Shown piece after piece: positions 23,654 through 35,574 of a DNA stretch of 64,000 nucleotides (position 1 is the stretch's first letter; every line of letters begins with the position of its first letter). Source of the stretch: Ulota crispa (lineage: Eukaryota > Streptophyta > Bryopsida > Orthotrichales > Orthotrichaceae); contig OY987248.1 in assembly GCA_963920765.1 (NCBI GenBank), positions 4,808,539 through 4,872,538 of the forward strand. The letters run 5' to 3'. The notes beneath the pieces are model-generated. The model was not told where the DNA came from, made no database searches, and worked only from the letters and a program-made list of their open reading frames with translations. The translations under genes were made by a program, and so were the position numbers.

Positions 23654-24144
23654 CGCTGCCACTCTCTGCCTCACCCCCCACAAACAGACGTCCACATTGA
23701 ACTAAGTTACCATCTTGAGACCACTCTGAGTACTTTAGCATGTTTATGAATTGCAAGATTCTAGTGGCATTGTGCAGATCGCGAGCTTCGTGCTCAACTT
23801 TCAATGCTTCCTATCACATCACTGCAGGCAGAAACAAGACTGTACCTTTGCAGCACGAATCACAAGCTTCAAGATGTAGAAGAGACGAGTCCTTGAGCTT
23901 TCGGAATTAAACCTCGGTTAAACCTCAAATTTGCGTCTGTAACTGGACGATGGTGCCCTCCGGACAGAATCGATAATCGATATGATTCCACAGTTGCACC
24001 TTTCCTCTTTGATATCACACTCTCTAATATCACATTAGTTCTCTCACCGAACCCTAAAGAAACGGCCCCCTTGAGTATTGCTGCTAAGTTATCATTGCAT
24101 CTTCAATGCCCACACCTGATGCACACACGGATTAAAAGTGAGTA
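23654..24144. promoter_or_regulatory. Upstream region of the dehydrogenase gene
   Basis: About 500 bp upstream (minus-strand sense) of the ATG at 23653, somewhat richer in GC than the flanks. No clear TATA box could be assigned. It ends where a MITE begins at 24145, so the proximal promoter is short or contains transposon sequence. Confidence 0.3.
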
Positions 24145-24658
24145 AGGGTATATTCACACTTGATGTTAGGAGGAGTAAGGTAGGCGCACCTATAAGCGTG
24201 GAAATAAGGGTTTTGGAGCAAGTAAAACAATTGATTAACTTTGAAAAAAATACTATAAGTTAGGAAATGGAAATCAAAAATATTGGCATCAATTTCAAGG
24301 TTCTAACTGCAAGTATTTGTTCAAAAAGACTTTTCAAAGTCCAAAATCACTGAAATTGTAGGAACCATGTGTAAGAGATGCTAAAAACAAGACTTGTTGG
24401 TTCTTAAATAGTGAGATGGGTACTCAAAACCTCATGCTAGTCACCCACAACCATCACTTCATCACCCATAACCATCACTCAATCACCCACAACCATTTGT
24501 TTTTTTATTGATTAGCCTTGCCATTGTCAGGTGACGGGCATGGGGACGCAATGCTTATGGATGCTGCTACCCTATTAGCAATATGAATGCAGTCTAAAGA
24601 TGTACACCTAATTTTTTTTTGCTACTACCCCTCTTAACACCAAGTGTGAATGTACCCT
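24145..24658. mobile_element. Inverted-repeat element with AGGGTATATTCACAC ends, split by a nested MITE
   Basis: The left end AGGGTATATTCACACTTGAT and the right end (other strand) AGGGTACATTCACACTTGGT form an inverted repeat of about 30 bp (continuing GTTAGGAGG / GTTAAGAGG). The element at 24178-24573 lies inside it, leaving only about 120 bp of outer sequence. The target duplication is not clear. Confidence 0.65.
24178..24573. mobile_element. TA-flanked AGGTAGG MITE, copy 2, nested
   Basis: The left end is TA-AGGTAGGCGCACCTATAAGCG. The right end reads on the other strand GGGTAGCAGCATCCATAAGC. It shares a 70-bp block (24362-24431) that is identical by eye to 51311-51380 in another copy. This block starts GAACCATGTGTAAGAG and contains a small hairpin (AAGAACC / GGTTCTT). 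Copies of CACCCATAACCATCAC follow in both elements. Confidence 0.7.
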
Positions 24659-26409
24659 AAGCTTATCTTGCTAAAATTGTCTCTTGAAAATTTGACAAGT
24701 TGCATTGCTATGTGAGTTAAGCATAGTAAAGGAGTGGAAAGAGTACTTTTTGTCAATATAGCAAGCTCCTCTTCCTCTTTATCAATGTTTATACAAATAT
24801 TTATTTCCATTATGCACATTAAATATTCCTCCCTTGTTGTCCTCGGTGCTCACAAAGTCTTCTTGTGCAACCTATGAAGCTCTCAAAAGAAGGCAAAATA
24901 TTTTGTGCAAGAGAGAAATTTGAAGTGCTCAATGTTGAGGAAGCATGTAACATGCATGTGTTGGATCAACATTACCATCTTCCAAGGCCCGCATACACTA
25001 CTTTCATAATGCACCCACTAAAAATTGACATGAAATAAGGGGCTTAGTATACTCCTCAAACACGATTGTATGCTTAGGGTGGAGAAGCTTAGCTTTTCTT
25101 TTGAGCAAAAAACACTAAGTTTGAGGAATTGCCTTCCAAAAGATTGAATCTGAGATTTTTGAATTTGTGTTTGGATTCAAAGATATTGATATGAAATTGA
25201 GCAAATACAAAAAAGGGTAATTTTTTACCTTTATTCTTGTAGCTGAAATAATTGAATCTTTTCACTCTGGACCCACAATCATGTTTGATTAGTATACCAA
25301 GCCAAAATAAGGTGGGTATCATGTTAAAATTGTTGTTTAAGTCGTTTCAAGTGCACCCCTCTCCCATGCAAGTACGGTAAGAGGGACAAAAATGGCACTT
25401 TTGTTATTGTGCAAAATTTCTCTTCCTTGTCCAAGGAGAAGTAACCTTTGTGCACCTTAGGTCCCTTTGTCATTGCCTTGTGGTGTTGACAAATCTTTCA
25501 AGTGCATCATACAAGGCTTTGAAAAAACAAAAATTATTTTATGTGCAAGACTAGCTTTGCAACACATAGGACCAAGAAAAAAAATAGAACACTCCCTTTA
25601 GATAGGTGTTTTTAACTCTCCATAGCATCCACATTGCACTTCTTTTGAGTTCATCCCTTTTTGAGTGTAGCATTGATGATTCTCTAAGGCCAAACACCCT
25701 ATTTTCAACCTCTGTCTAATCGCATGCCTCACTTGTAATCAACTTAGTTGATGATGTGATTCCAAACAAAGTAATTAATTTTGTAAACATTAATGGGTTT
25801 TTGGTCTTTTAATTTATTTTTATTTTTTTTGATTTTTTTGATACATGACTATGGACACTACAAGGAAGCTATTATTTCTAATTTTTCAAAAATTCATGAA
25901 AAACCCTCACAATAAATATTAAGTCTTTTAAATGAAATTTTCTTCTAGGGAGGCCTTAATTTTCCCTATTTGGTTAATCATCACAATTTGAACCACACGA
26001 TCAATTTTATTTTTTAAAGAGCACAAACACGTAATGCTACATTATAGGGAAGGGTATAAATAAAATATGATTTTGCATTTGGAAATATATAAAGATCATA
26101 AATTTTCAAGAACAAACAATTTTTGGAATTACCAGAGATGAACATTAAAATCAAACCCGATGATGACCTTAAAGCATTTTATGGATGCTCTTTAAAATCA
26201 TTCTCAGTATTAATCAAAATTGTTTACCAAAAGCTCCACTACAACCAACTTGGGTTGAAAGTTGAAAAAATTCACTTCAAAAAAATGAGGTCATACTATT
26301 GAGGCTTCAAATGTACCCTACAAAAGGTAGGAAAATGGTGCATGTGGAATTGAGGATATTTATCTCCCCTTACAAAAAAAAATCCATTTGCATATAATAG
26401 ACATATTTG
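24659..26409. other. Gene-free interval
   Basis: No exon-like frame with splice context and no paired element ends were recognised in this 1.75-kb AT-rich stretch. Confidence 0.4.
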
Positions 26410-26640
26410 TGATGGTTTGAATATCAATGTAAATCATACTTTAAATTTATCAAACCAAACTAATGCAACACCAAAGATTTGTATTCGTATTAAAATAATG
26501 CTTTTGTTCACTTTATAAAACTTACTATCATTGGCAGTTTGATGATGATGTGAATCATCTGTAATTACACGCACCAGCTGCACCCCTACAAACTCAAACC
26601 TTATACCAAATATAGTACTAGAACATTGAAATTTGGTTTG
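26410..26640. repeat. Dispersed repeat, copy 1
   Basis: Contains ATCAAACCAAACTAATG, TTTTTGTTCACTTTATAAAA-like and ACCAAATATAGTACTAGAAC blocks, in the same order as at about 52315-52560. The family is unassigned. The second copy begins next to a TTAA-type terminus (CATTTAGGGGCTAA). Confidence 0.7.
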
Positions 26641-27160
26641 CCCTCTATGCATGCTAGACATGACTGTAGTCATAATGACAAAGATACATAACACAACGGC
26701 CTTGTCTTAGGGGACATCATGGGTCTACTGCCCAATATAGATCCACAACATCATTTTAAGGTGGCTCAGCTAAGGTTGCTCTGCTGAGCCGTGGTCATGC
26801 CTCAATTCTCATTTCTCCGTTCTTTGCTCTTGGAGCTCCGTTCATTGTTTTTGTTTGTGCAACTTATTTCTCTAGTAGAAAATTGCGTTAGAATTCACTA
26901 AAAAATGTAAGGTAGTTTATGTTGAGTTCCACATTTCCAATGCAATATTTTGTTGAACAACACAAAATTTTGTGTTGGAAACATGGAATTCAACATAAAC
27001 TACCTTACATTTTTAGTGAATTCTAATGCGATTTTCTTTTGATCTCCGCCTCCGTGCTTTTGTTGCATTTATGAAAATCCAGATTTGAGCTTTAGAAGCA
27101 CTTTGTTGTTCCTACTCCAAGTTTTGCTTGAGCTGTTTTGCGCGTTGCTTTTGGATCAAC
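26640..27160. repeat. Duplicated segment, copy 1, interrupted by a hairpin element
   Basis: Matches about 31110-31460 in order and orientation: TCTTAGGGGACATCATGGG, ATGCCTCAATTCTCATTTCT, TTTGCTCTTGGAGC, GCCTCCGTGCTTT. The second copy lacks the 26878-27037 hairpin and so serves as its empty site. Confidence 0.75.
26878..27037. mobile_element. 160-bp perfect-hairpin MITE with an empty-site paralogue
   Basis: The left arm GAAAATTGCGTTAGAATTCA is mirrored by the right arm TGAATTCTAATGCGATTTTC. The arms continue inward nearly without mismatch (GTAAGGTAGTTTATGTTGA / TCAACATAAACTACCTTAC) to a central AATATTTTG-rich loop. The paralogous segment near 31320-31336 reads straight through (GCAACTTATCTCTTTGCCTC), which shows that this block is an insertion. 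Confidence 0.8.
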
Positions 27161-27399
27161 TCATTAATGGATCTGCTCAAGTGGAGAGGGCGGAAAGTGC
27201 TCAAAAATCATAAAGAGTATTCTGTTGTGCAGAAAACCTGCTCAAAAAACAACCCAATCTCATTGGCTTCTATCCTCTCCCATTATTGCATAATTGGCCA
27301 TTGGCCTACGCTTTACTCTATCTCCAGCAGTAATAATATGGATGGAAGACCTCATTTGGAGCATCTCACCAATGCTTTGAGTAGGTTTCCGAAACTTTG

Positions 27400-27963
27400 T
27401 CAATTTCCACTATAAAACACTAAAATGGAAAAATTATTTGGCGTGGCATCATACTCTACTTCAAGCACTCTTTCTATGCTTGTGATTTGCACAACATGTT
27501 GAATAATGTCATCTTTGCTCGCTTCTAGCTCTTCATCCTCATCAAAGTCACAATCACAAAGTCAAAACATTATAGGTAAATGAGCTTCAGCTAGCAAGAT
27601 GTAGCATGTAGCAGTGTAGAGCTTCCACTTCTGATTGACTTTCATGATTGGCAATACGTCAATTTCATTCTTTTTCATCATTTCCCAAAATTTCTTATCC
27701 AAAAGGGCTTTTGGATAGTTCTTTCAAACTTGGAGAAAGAGATTCTTAATGTCTGAACAATCAAAAACTATGCAAGATTTTGACCACCACTTGTTGCGCA
27801 CTTGTCTTTGTAATCTCAAAATTGAGCTCAAAGCTAGTTCCAAAATGTAGCGTCTCAAGGCCTCCTCTTTGAGTTTCATAGAATTTTTGTTCTATTTTTT
27901 GCGGCGTCGCGGCTCACTCTTCTTCCCCTTCCCTTTGCTGCGAGCTACTGCACCACGTTCCAT
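27400..27963 (-). pseudogene. Decayed protein-coding sequence, unknown family
   Basis: One minus-strand frame of 188 codons runs from an ATG at 27963 to a TGA at 27400 with only three internal stops, in DNA where random frames close every 10-20 codons. The predicted residues look protein-like: a basic start (RSKGKGKKSEPRRRKK), then a helical stretch (LKEEALRRYILELALSS), a NKWWSKS patch, and an acidic run (DFDEDEELEASKDD). I do not recognise the family. Its 5' neighbourhood on the plus strand is the duplicated segment shared with 31110-31460, beyond which another decayed gene lies, so both may be remnants of one gene family carried by the same duplicated unit. That last point is inference. Confidence 0.5.
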
Positions 27964-29330
27964 TTTCCCTACAATCGATCAACAAATCCGCAAGCGGAAC
28001 AATCTAGTACAGTTAAGGAACCACAAACATATTGAGTGTTGTTCAATTACAAGGAAGGAGCGACATACTTTCATGAAAAAATACATATATTAGGAGCGTT
28101 CAACAAAATATTCATTCATTTGGAACTATTCTGGAAAATTCTGAATTCTACATTTTTAGAGTAATTTGAGTATTTCAAGTGAGGTTTTTGATTGTTACAA
28201 GGTCTCCAAAAAATTGTCATAATTTCACTCTAACTCATCTAAAAACTCGTAAAACCAAATAATTTAAAAAATTCCAATATGTAAGTATTTTTGCAATTTA
28301 ATGAACAACACATTAAATGTTACACAAAAATAAAAACTAAATTGGGCAAAACACTCTTTGGGCATTTAGGGATTAAATCTTGGGTGGATCACTCTTTGTA
28401 TGTTGGGTACCTTCCGTGCGGCAATGAGATATTTTTTAAAGGGCTATAAACCTCTAAAGTAGAAATAAAATGACCTCTATAATTATATAATTTGGCAAAT
28501 TGACTTATATTAGGGCACTCTATAATTACTTATATGACTTGGAGATTCCAAATTTTCTCATGTTATTTTCTTTATAAGGAAAAAAAACAATTTGTCAAGC
28601 AAAGACAGCAAAAAATTTTGAGTAAGAGGTACAAAAAAAACACATAAATATTTGATAGTTAGAATTTAAAAGTGTAAGAAAATTAATTTTCTTTTTTACA
28701 CCCTATTTTTTTTTGTTAAGACATTTTAATTGGTGCCTAGGTTGGTTGCTGCTCGAGTAGGTTGGTGCTTAGATTAGTGTTAGATTTTAAATTTTTTCAC
28801 ATTATATATTTTTTTGTTTGGACCCTAGTTAGGGCACCTTTGTTTACACAAAATTTTGATATTTATTTTACTCCCTATTTTTTGGTTAAACATTACTGCT
28901 GGGCTTAAATTTATATTTAATTTTGACACCCTATTTTTTGCAATGATATAGGCTTTAATATTTAGATTGACTTTAAATTTTCAATTTTTTTCACTTCATA
29001 TTATTTTTGTTAAACCACTTTTGTTTTGATTTTATATCCAATACAACCTGGCCCCTTGAAGACCTAGCTACTTGTACAAACCTATACTAGATACAGTCTT
29101 GTGCATAAGACAATTCCAAATCTTGTGCTTATATATTAGTTGTAAAAAATTTAATGCCTTAGATTTGTAGTGTATTTATATTATTTATATTTGATTTAAG
29201 ACTTTGAATGTTTTCTTCTTTATTTGTAAATTTGTTATAAATTTTTATCTCAAATGAACAAAATCCTTGCGATATTATACCGCACGTTAATTCTAAAATG
29301 CGCTAAGTGATCCATCCGGGGATTAAATCT
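27964..29330. other. Gene-free interval
   Basis: AT-rich. A lone TTAA-type end (GGCATTTAGGGATTAA, about 28361-28376) has no partner. Between 28690 and 29010 the motif ACACCCTATTTTTT recurs loosely four times, perhaps an old degenerate tandem repeat. Confidence 0.4.
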
Positions 29331-29331
29331 A

Positions 29332-29870
29332 CTTCAAGCACAAATTAGGAGACTTTTGTTTCTGTTTTGCATTTAAATTGAGATCATTAATTCACTTATT
29401 AAACCAATAAGCAATTTAACTCATTTAGAATAGGTTTGAGGTGGAGCTTAAATCCTCCTCAAGCACAATTTAGGAGACTTTTTTAAATTTTCCTACTTTT
29501 AATTTAAACTAAATTATCATTTCAAAAATCAACTTCACTAGTTTGAAGTAGGTTTAAATTAGACTTGAAGGAGGACTCAAAATTATCATAGACACAATTT
29601 AAACAGCTTTTTGATTTTTTCTTTTCTTTTGCATTAAATTTAAACTTACAAAACTAAAATGCTAATTGATTAGTTTGAGGATTTTTGAGTTTGGTCTTTT
29701 GGTAGAGCTTAAACTTACCTCAATCACAATATAGGAGACTTTTTTATTTTTTTATACTTCACATTTAAATTAACTTTACCAAATTAGAAAGCAATTTAAT
29801 TAGTTTGAGGTAGGCTTGAGGTAGGCTTGAGGCTCAAACTTACCTCAAGCACAATTTAGGAGATTATCAG
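29332..29870. repeat. Imperfect tandem array, about 125-131-bp unit
   Basis: The motif CCTCAAGCACAATTTAGGAG recurs at about 29332, 29457, 29587 (diverged), 29718 and 29843, with spacings of 125, 130, 131 and 125 bp. Between the copies are T-rich tracts, ATTTAAAnTnA blocks and TTAnTTAGTTTGAGG-like blocks in the same order. About four and a half units are present. A local GAGGTAGGCTT duplication sits near 29810. Confidence 0.8.
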
Positions 29871-31109
29871 AAAAAAATCTATAGTTTTGAGTTTAATATC
29901 ACCTTTAATTTGATAAATTTTGTCACAACTCAATAGCACTAATCAATACGTAATTATAATTTTCAAATGACTATTTTATAACCACCGTTAGTATCCTTTT
30001 AGATTACCTTGCAATCAAAAATGTTTTATTTTTTATTTTTACCACATATTATATTAACAAAACCTTTTAATGAATATCAATATTAACAACCTGATATCTT
30101 GCAATATCAACTGAAATAAAAATGTTAGCTTATATCTCTTGCCTGACAAGTTTTTCTATTATCAAGATATATGATTTTTTGAAATTTTTATCAATCTATT
30201 TTACTATTCATGGCAATTCAAAATCAAATTCTTTTTCTTTTTGCATGCACTAACATAAACAAAAATTAAAACGACCTTATCCTGAACCTCCTTTTGCATT
30301 CTATAATTTTTAAAACAAAAAGTTAAATTGATCAAATCTCATAAAATCTAGCTCTTTCACTTTAAAGCATAATAGACAAGTTTTCAACATTTGAAAACAA
30401 AAGTCAAATTGGTTTTTTTTTAAATGATTTGAAACTTTTGATAATTTATTTAACATATTAGTATATCACTATTGAAATTAGCAAACACTTTCTAAAGTAG
30501 TAACTATGCTATTTGTGCTATTTGTATGGAAGTGGAATTGTTTTTTCCATTTATTTAGACTTGCCTTGCTTGGTATTAGATTCCTTTGGCAGTTTGTTGA
30601 GCAGTATAGGAATTGGATTGTTTGGCCCATTTTTAATTATAAGTTTAATTGTTGTTGAGCTTTTGATTTGTTGCTATTACTTACCCTCAATTTTTGGTTG
30701 CCGATCAAAGAATTAGTATAGTCCGTCCGTTGCATTCATCCATTTGTAAGTTTTCATGCCAATATTTCTTCCAAAACAATGTGCCATCAAAATGAGAACT
30801 CATCCAAACTCATTTTCATCCAAAGTGATTTTCATCTTCTGAGCATCTCATCCCCTATACACGTGGCATTGCAAATATCATCATTAGTGTGGCTATGGGA
30901 TCCACCACTGTCGTGATAAATGGATCCACCTCAAACAAGGTCAAGATTCCATGCATACGTGGCAAAAGGGAGGGGGAATACTCTAGGGGTATGCCTTCAT
31001 GAAGGGGGGTATTTAACATTATCCCCCTTAGTGCATTTTTGGGAACATTATACCCCCAAGTACCATTGCACCGGGCGCCTAGTGCCTAATTGTATAAAGC
31101 TATTCCAAT
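29871..31109. other. Gene-free interval
   Basis: Strongly AT-rich up to about 30700, then mixed. No coding, RNA or paired-repeat signal found. Confidence 0.4.
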
Positions 31110-31460
31110 TGACATGCTAGACATGTTTAGAGTCATCATGACAAAGATATAGAAATAGTAGCATTGTCTTAGGAGACATCATGGGCCCGCCGCCCAATCC
31201 ACACCATCATTTTCAAAGTAGCTCACTTGAGGTTGCTTTGCTGAGTGGTGATCATGCCTCAATTCTCATTTCTCCGTACTTTGCTCTTGGAGCGCCATTC
31301 ATGGTCTCTTTTTTGTGCAACTTATCTCTTTGCCTCCGTGCTTTAGTTGCATCTCTAAAATCCAAACTTATGCTTTGGGCACATTGAGTTGCCGGGCTCA
31401 TTGCTTGTTGTTCCTGCTCTGAGGTGTGCTTGAGATGCTTAGCGTATTGCTTAGAACCAA
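31110..31460. repeat. Duplicated segment, copy 2 (empty site)
   Basis: Paralogue of 26640-27160 without the hairpin insertion. It runs directly into the decayed coding region that starts near 31460. Confidence 0.75.
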
Positions 31461-33950
31461 TAGTCCAGTGATCAATTTCTAGCTATTTTGGAACATGCAC
31501 AGACCGCACAAGTCACAACTCAAATCCGTCAGTTTATATTTGGGATTGAAAGCATGATTGATATCCAGCCACTAAGTAACCTTCTCGGATTCCGAATGCA
31601 ATTAACAAAGGGTTCAGAAATCGTTTACTAGTTACTAGATTGCCAACACAGAATTGATATGATTTAATTTTAGGTTATCTCAAAACTTGAGAAGGGTCAA
31701 TTAACCTTTAATAGAATCTTTAAAATAGCCGACAAATTTAGCAATGATATGTTGGTTCATTTGGTAGCTATTATTACTAATTCTGTTGCATGAGACATAA
31801 CCATCAATCCCATGCATGACTAATGGTGCAACCAACATCCTAGAAGGGCTAAAGCGTCGAGGACCGGTAGCTGTGAAGTACCATTGTCATTTATGTTTGA
31901 AGCCCTCTTGGATTTTGAAAGAGCTGTCAACTAATTTAGGACAACATTGCTAGATAAAACTTGGTTCTGAGATTCAATGACCAAGTTCAGCTAAGGACAT
32001 GTTGAGAGGTTCTCTGTACTAAAAATAACAAAAATAACAATGTGGTTGTGATTTAGAGCCCTTTTAGAATTTGAGAGGCTGAATAGTGCGTGGCAAACTA
32101 GCAATAACCTAAAGTACAACAAGTTTCCATCATTATTGTTCAGTTTGTTGCCTTTGCAACTTTATAAATTTGGGGATAACTGGTTGTGGACTAACAAGCT
32201 TATGGTAAATGTATTTTGCAGCCAATGGCAGAAGATGCAAGCTCAATTATTGGGATGGACCATCGTTGCAGTGAAAGCGGCTATGGCAATACATAGCAGC
32301 AGCACAATATTAACCTGAGTGAGGAGGTAGACCTAGAGGTGAATTTGACTGACTTGGCTTTGTTATTGGTGGAGAATGATTATATTGCGGACACGCCATT
32401 AGCAGGACTACCAACACAAGACACGGAGATAGTGGAAATTATTGCAGCGGATGCAATCGTAGCGGATGATCTTGTAAATACCGCGTACTCCAAACCTTGG
32501 ACAAGGTTTTTATGAGCATATTTTTCTAGCACATAAATTATAAAAGCTATGATGGATCCAAATTGCAATGTAAATTGGAACTTTGAACTGCAATTCATGA
32601 CAATTAGGTTTAGGGATTTGATAATCTGCTCATAACATCCGCCACCTCTTTGGTTTTAACTTAATAGATAGTAAATTGTTTGATGACAATGGATTCAATT
32701 TGTGCAGTATTGAGCAAGCCCACCTTATGCAATTTCCATGTAGAAAAACATGGCTTACTAATAATATAGACCCGTAGTGCAATATACTTGTTAATGATTT
32801 GTTTTTCAAACTCACGATTGTGTTTGGATTTTGAAATGGGTGTAGGGTTTTCTACAGCGCACCTGGCTTAGAGAGAGTAGACTCACAGCCTTATTTGTTT
32901 GGCCTCGCAAGATCTTGACAAAGACGTCTAGATGGAGGCAGTAGAGCTTACTCAATCAAAACATTCACAAAATTTAGAGTGGAGTCAAACATTGACTACA
33001 ATGCAATTTTGAGGTCTATTATGTTCTAGCTAGCGGAGTTTGCAAAATTCAACATTCCGCTATGCATGATGATTTTGCTTCCCATTGTCCAACCCGTGCT
33101 CGTTAATGACTTGATTAAGCTCAAGAGCGCCTTTGTGTTTGACTACAATATAGGGGCACAAGTGATGTTTGTTTCAATCCACAGCAACAAAGGAGAGTGC
33201 ACAACCATAAGTGAAGAAATTGAAAACTCTTGGGATTTTGAATGAATCCTAGAAAACAAAGAGTTTGAGAGGCGGCTAAATGAGCACTCATATGTTCTAT
33301 GTGTGGGACAAAAACCATCGGCTTTTAGCATGGTCTAATTTTGTTAAAATAATGAAAAGTTATGACTGCGCAAGGCATATCTTTGCACAGTGTATTGTGC
33401 AAGACACAAAAAATTGTCCAATGATAACTATGCACGCAATGACTGACATAAATTGGTGAGTACCTTACTTCATAATATGATTGTTTGTTCAACTTAATGT
33501 TTGTATGCAACCACTATGAGAGCATCTATCGAACCAATACATATCATAACTTCAAGATTTGCCAATTTTTCAAATCAACTCCACATGAATAAGATGAAGC
33601 AGAGCTTAATCAAATTGGTTGTAGCTTAGATTTTGCAATAAAGGTGTTTTAACTTTGGACTTTGAACTTACTAATTTGGCCACAAAGAAATGGCAATAGT
33701 TCAATGTCTAGCAGTACATGTTCAATTGGCCAAGGGTGTATGGAAGCGGTGTTGATGCCCCACCAAATGAGCAGTACCCCATGGTGTATTTGTCCATGCT
33801 TTGATCCACCTTTGCAAGAGGAAATGTGGGCACAATGAGCTTTGAGACTTTGCAACAGTGAATACTAAAGATAAGCAATCGAGACCCACTCTTATTGAAG
33901 ATGCAAGCATGTCTACATTTCAGAATTGCAATGTGTGATAGCAATAGAAG
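31460..33950 (+). pseudogene. Decayed coding region with ParB/sulfiredoxin-like NHRLLAW stretch
   Basis: Several plus-strand stretches have protein-like composition in different frames. A 97-codon frame at 32225-32515 begins MAEDASSIIGMD, has one internal stop, and is acidic and hydrophobic (VDLEVNLTDLALLLVEND). A clean stretch at about 33039-33243 includes VFDYNIGAQVMFVSIHSNKG. Another, at about 33277-33460, includes MFYVWDKNHRLLAWSNFV and MTDINW. A further trace near 33740-33880 includes GNVGTMSFETL. The NHRLLAW stretch recalls the D-G-N/H-H-R motif of ParB/sulfiredoxin-like folds. This is a memory-based resemblance only. The region appears to be one gene fragmented by mutation, and I make no claim of function. 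Confidence 0.45.
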
Positions 33951-34192
33951 GAGTTCATGAGCACTTACTTAATTGTCCATGTTAGAGTGACGGAGTCACT
34001 CAAACTAGGTAGGATTCATGCGTGCCTCTGTTAACCCAATTCTTGAGCACAAAGGTGCCTCTTGAAACACGGAGAGTGCTGTCCGCACAAAAAAGAGACA
34101 AAAGTTCTGACAAGTTGTGTATTTTGCTGTTCATTTTTTAATGCAAGGAACGGCCTCTTTTGGAAATCTGTGGAGCATACCCTACCAATTGT

Positions 34193-34430
34193 AGCACAAA
34201 AAGATCAATTTAGTATCACCCAATCTTCATGTCCATCCCCGGCACATAAATCATCACATTAATAAAGAGCTTTAAGTTTGTGCACTAGTAATTATGTGCC
34301 AGTTAAAACCATAGCACAACCATTGCAACACAAAATATATCTGAGAGTTGCACAAAAAGATTGAGTCTATATTATCCAATCTTCATGTCCATGCCCCGAC
34401 ACATAAAGCATCACAATAAAAAGAGCTTTT
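34193..34430. repeat. Direct duplication, about 80-bp units 157 bp apart
   Basis: GCACAAAAAGATCAATTTAG at 34193 and GCACAAAAAGATTGAGTCTA at 34350 each lead into CCAATCTTCATGTCCAT, a GGCACATAAA/GACACATAAA block, CATCACA and AAAGAGCTTT. Two diverged copies. Confidence 0.85.
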
Positions 34431-35574
34431 GAATATGGGGTTGGAGTATATATACTATAGACCAAATTCTTTAAATAGAATCAAGGTTATTATTACAAAA
34501 AACTATGTGTCTATAATTTAAAAGACATTATTTTTGGAACAAGTATTTGTAAATCTGTAATAGTAAAAGTAAGTTAGTATAAGATTGACATTATGTCCTA
34601 TTATTAGAAAAAATAGTATAGGAGTAAGTATCTCTTTAAATTTTAGAAAGGGATATCAATGGAAGAACTTGCTATTGAATTTTTAAAAAGAGTTTTTAGA
34701 TTAACTTAATGTTTTAATTTTGAAAAGACATCTTTTTGAGGTTGGTGTTACTAAAAAAACTATATGATTCAAACTTTAAAAAATTGGTTCCAAAGTACCT
34801 TTTTGTATTAGTGAAAGCCGTCATTGAGCAACTAGTTGTTTCAAATTGACTTTGAGTTGAAGCTCCGACACTTGTACTCTTCCTTGTCCCTACATCGATT
34901 TTAAAGGAAGCAAAAAACTGGTTAGTACGCAAAACTTATACTAGAGAAACTATGTATAAGAACTCAAATAATTTCTAGACTTGTAATTTTGAGTTTGTTA
35001 AGATTAAAACTAGGTAACCATAGGGTCTAGGACGACTTGGAATGGGTTGCAGAGTTCCAGTTTCACTCCAAGTTGCACGCTCTCTGCTTCAGCCTATTCA
35101 GATGCTAGATGACTAAATTAACTTGCTGCAGCAATCAACTCTAAGAAGAAAAGTTGAGCACCACTTTTGCTATCACGCTCTCTAGCTTAAGTTCAAAGTT
35201 TGATGCTAAGTATAACTTTCTTGGTGCTAGAGAATCTTGTAATTGAAGCTGAAATAATCAAGCTAAGCACCTCTGGAGCTATGGCCATATGGACATTTTT
35301 TGCATTGTAGACATATCATGCAAGAACTAAGTGATGATGCAAACAATGAGTTCAAACAACTCAATCATCTGCACCTTTGCTTTCAAGAGCAAGCAAATGT
35401 TGCAATCACCTGGAAGGTCAAAATTTGAGCTCCAGAAGGCCATACAATGTGATTTCTCTCATGATAAGGAACACCCATAATCAACAAAAAAACAAAAATA
35501 TGATATATGGAAGGTTACATTTTTGAAAATGAATCTGGGTTGAAGCCACTAAGACAACTTTTTATTAACCCCTG
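34431..35574. other. Gene-free interval
   Basis: No convincing exon, RNA gene or element boundary was found. Confidence 0.4.
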
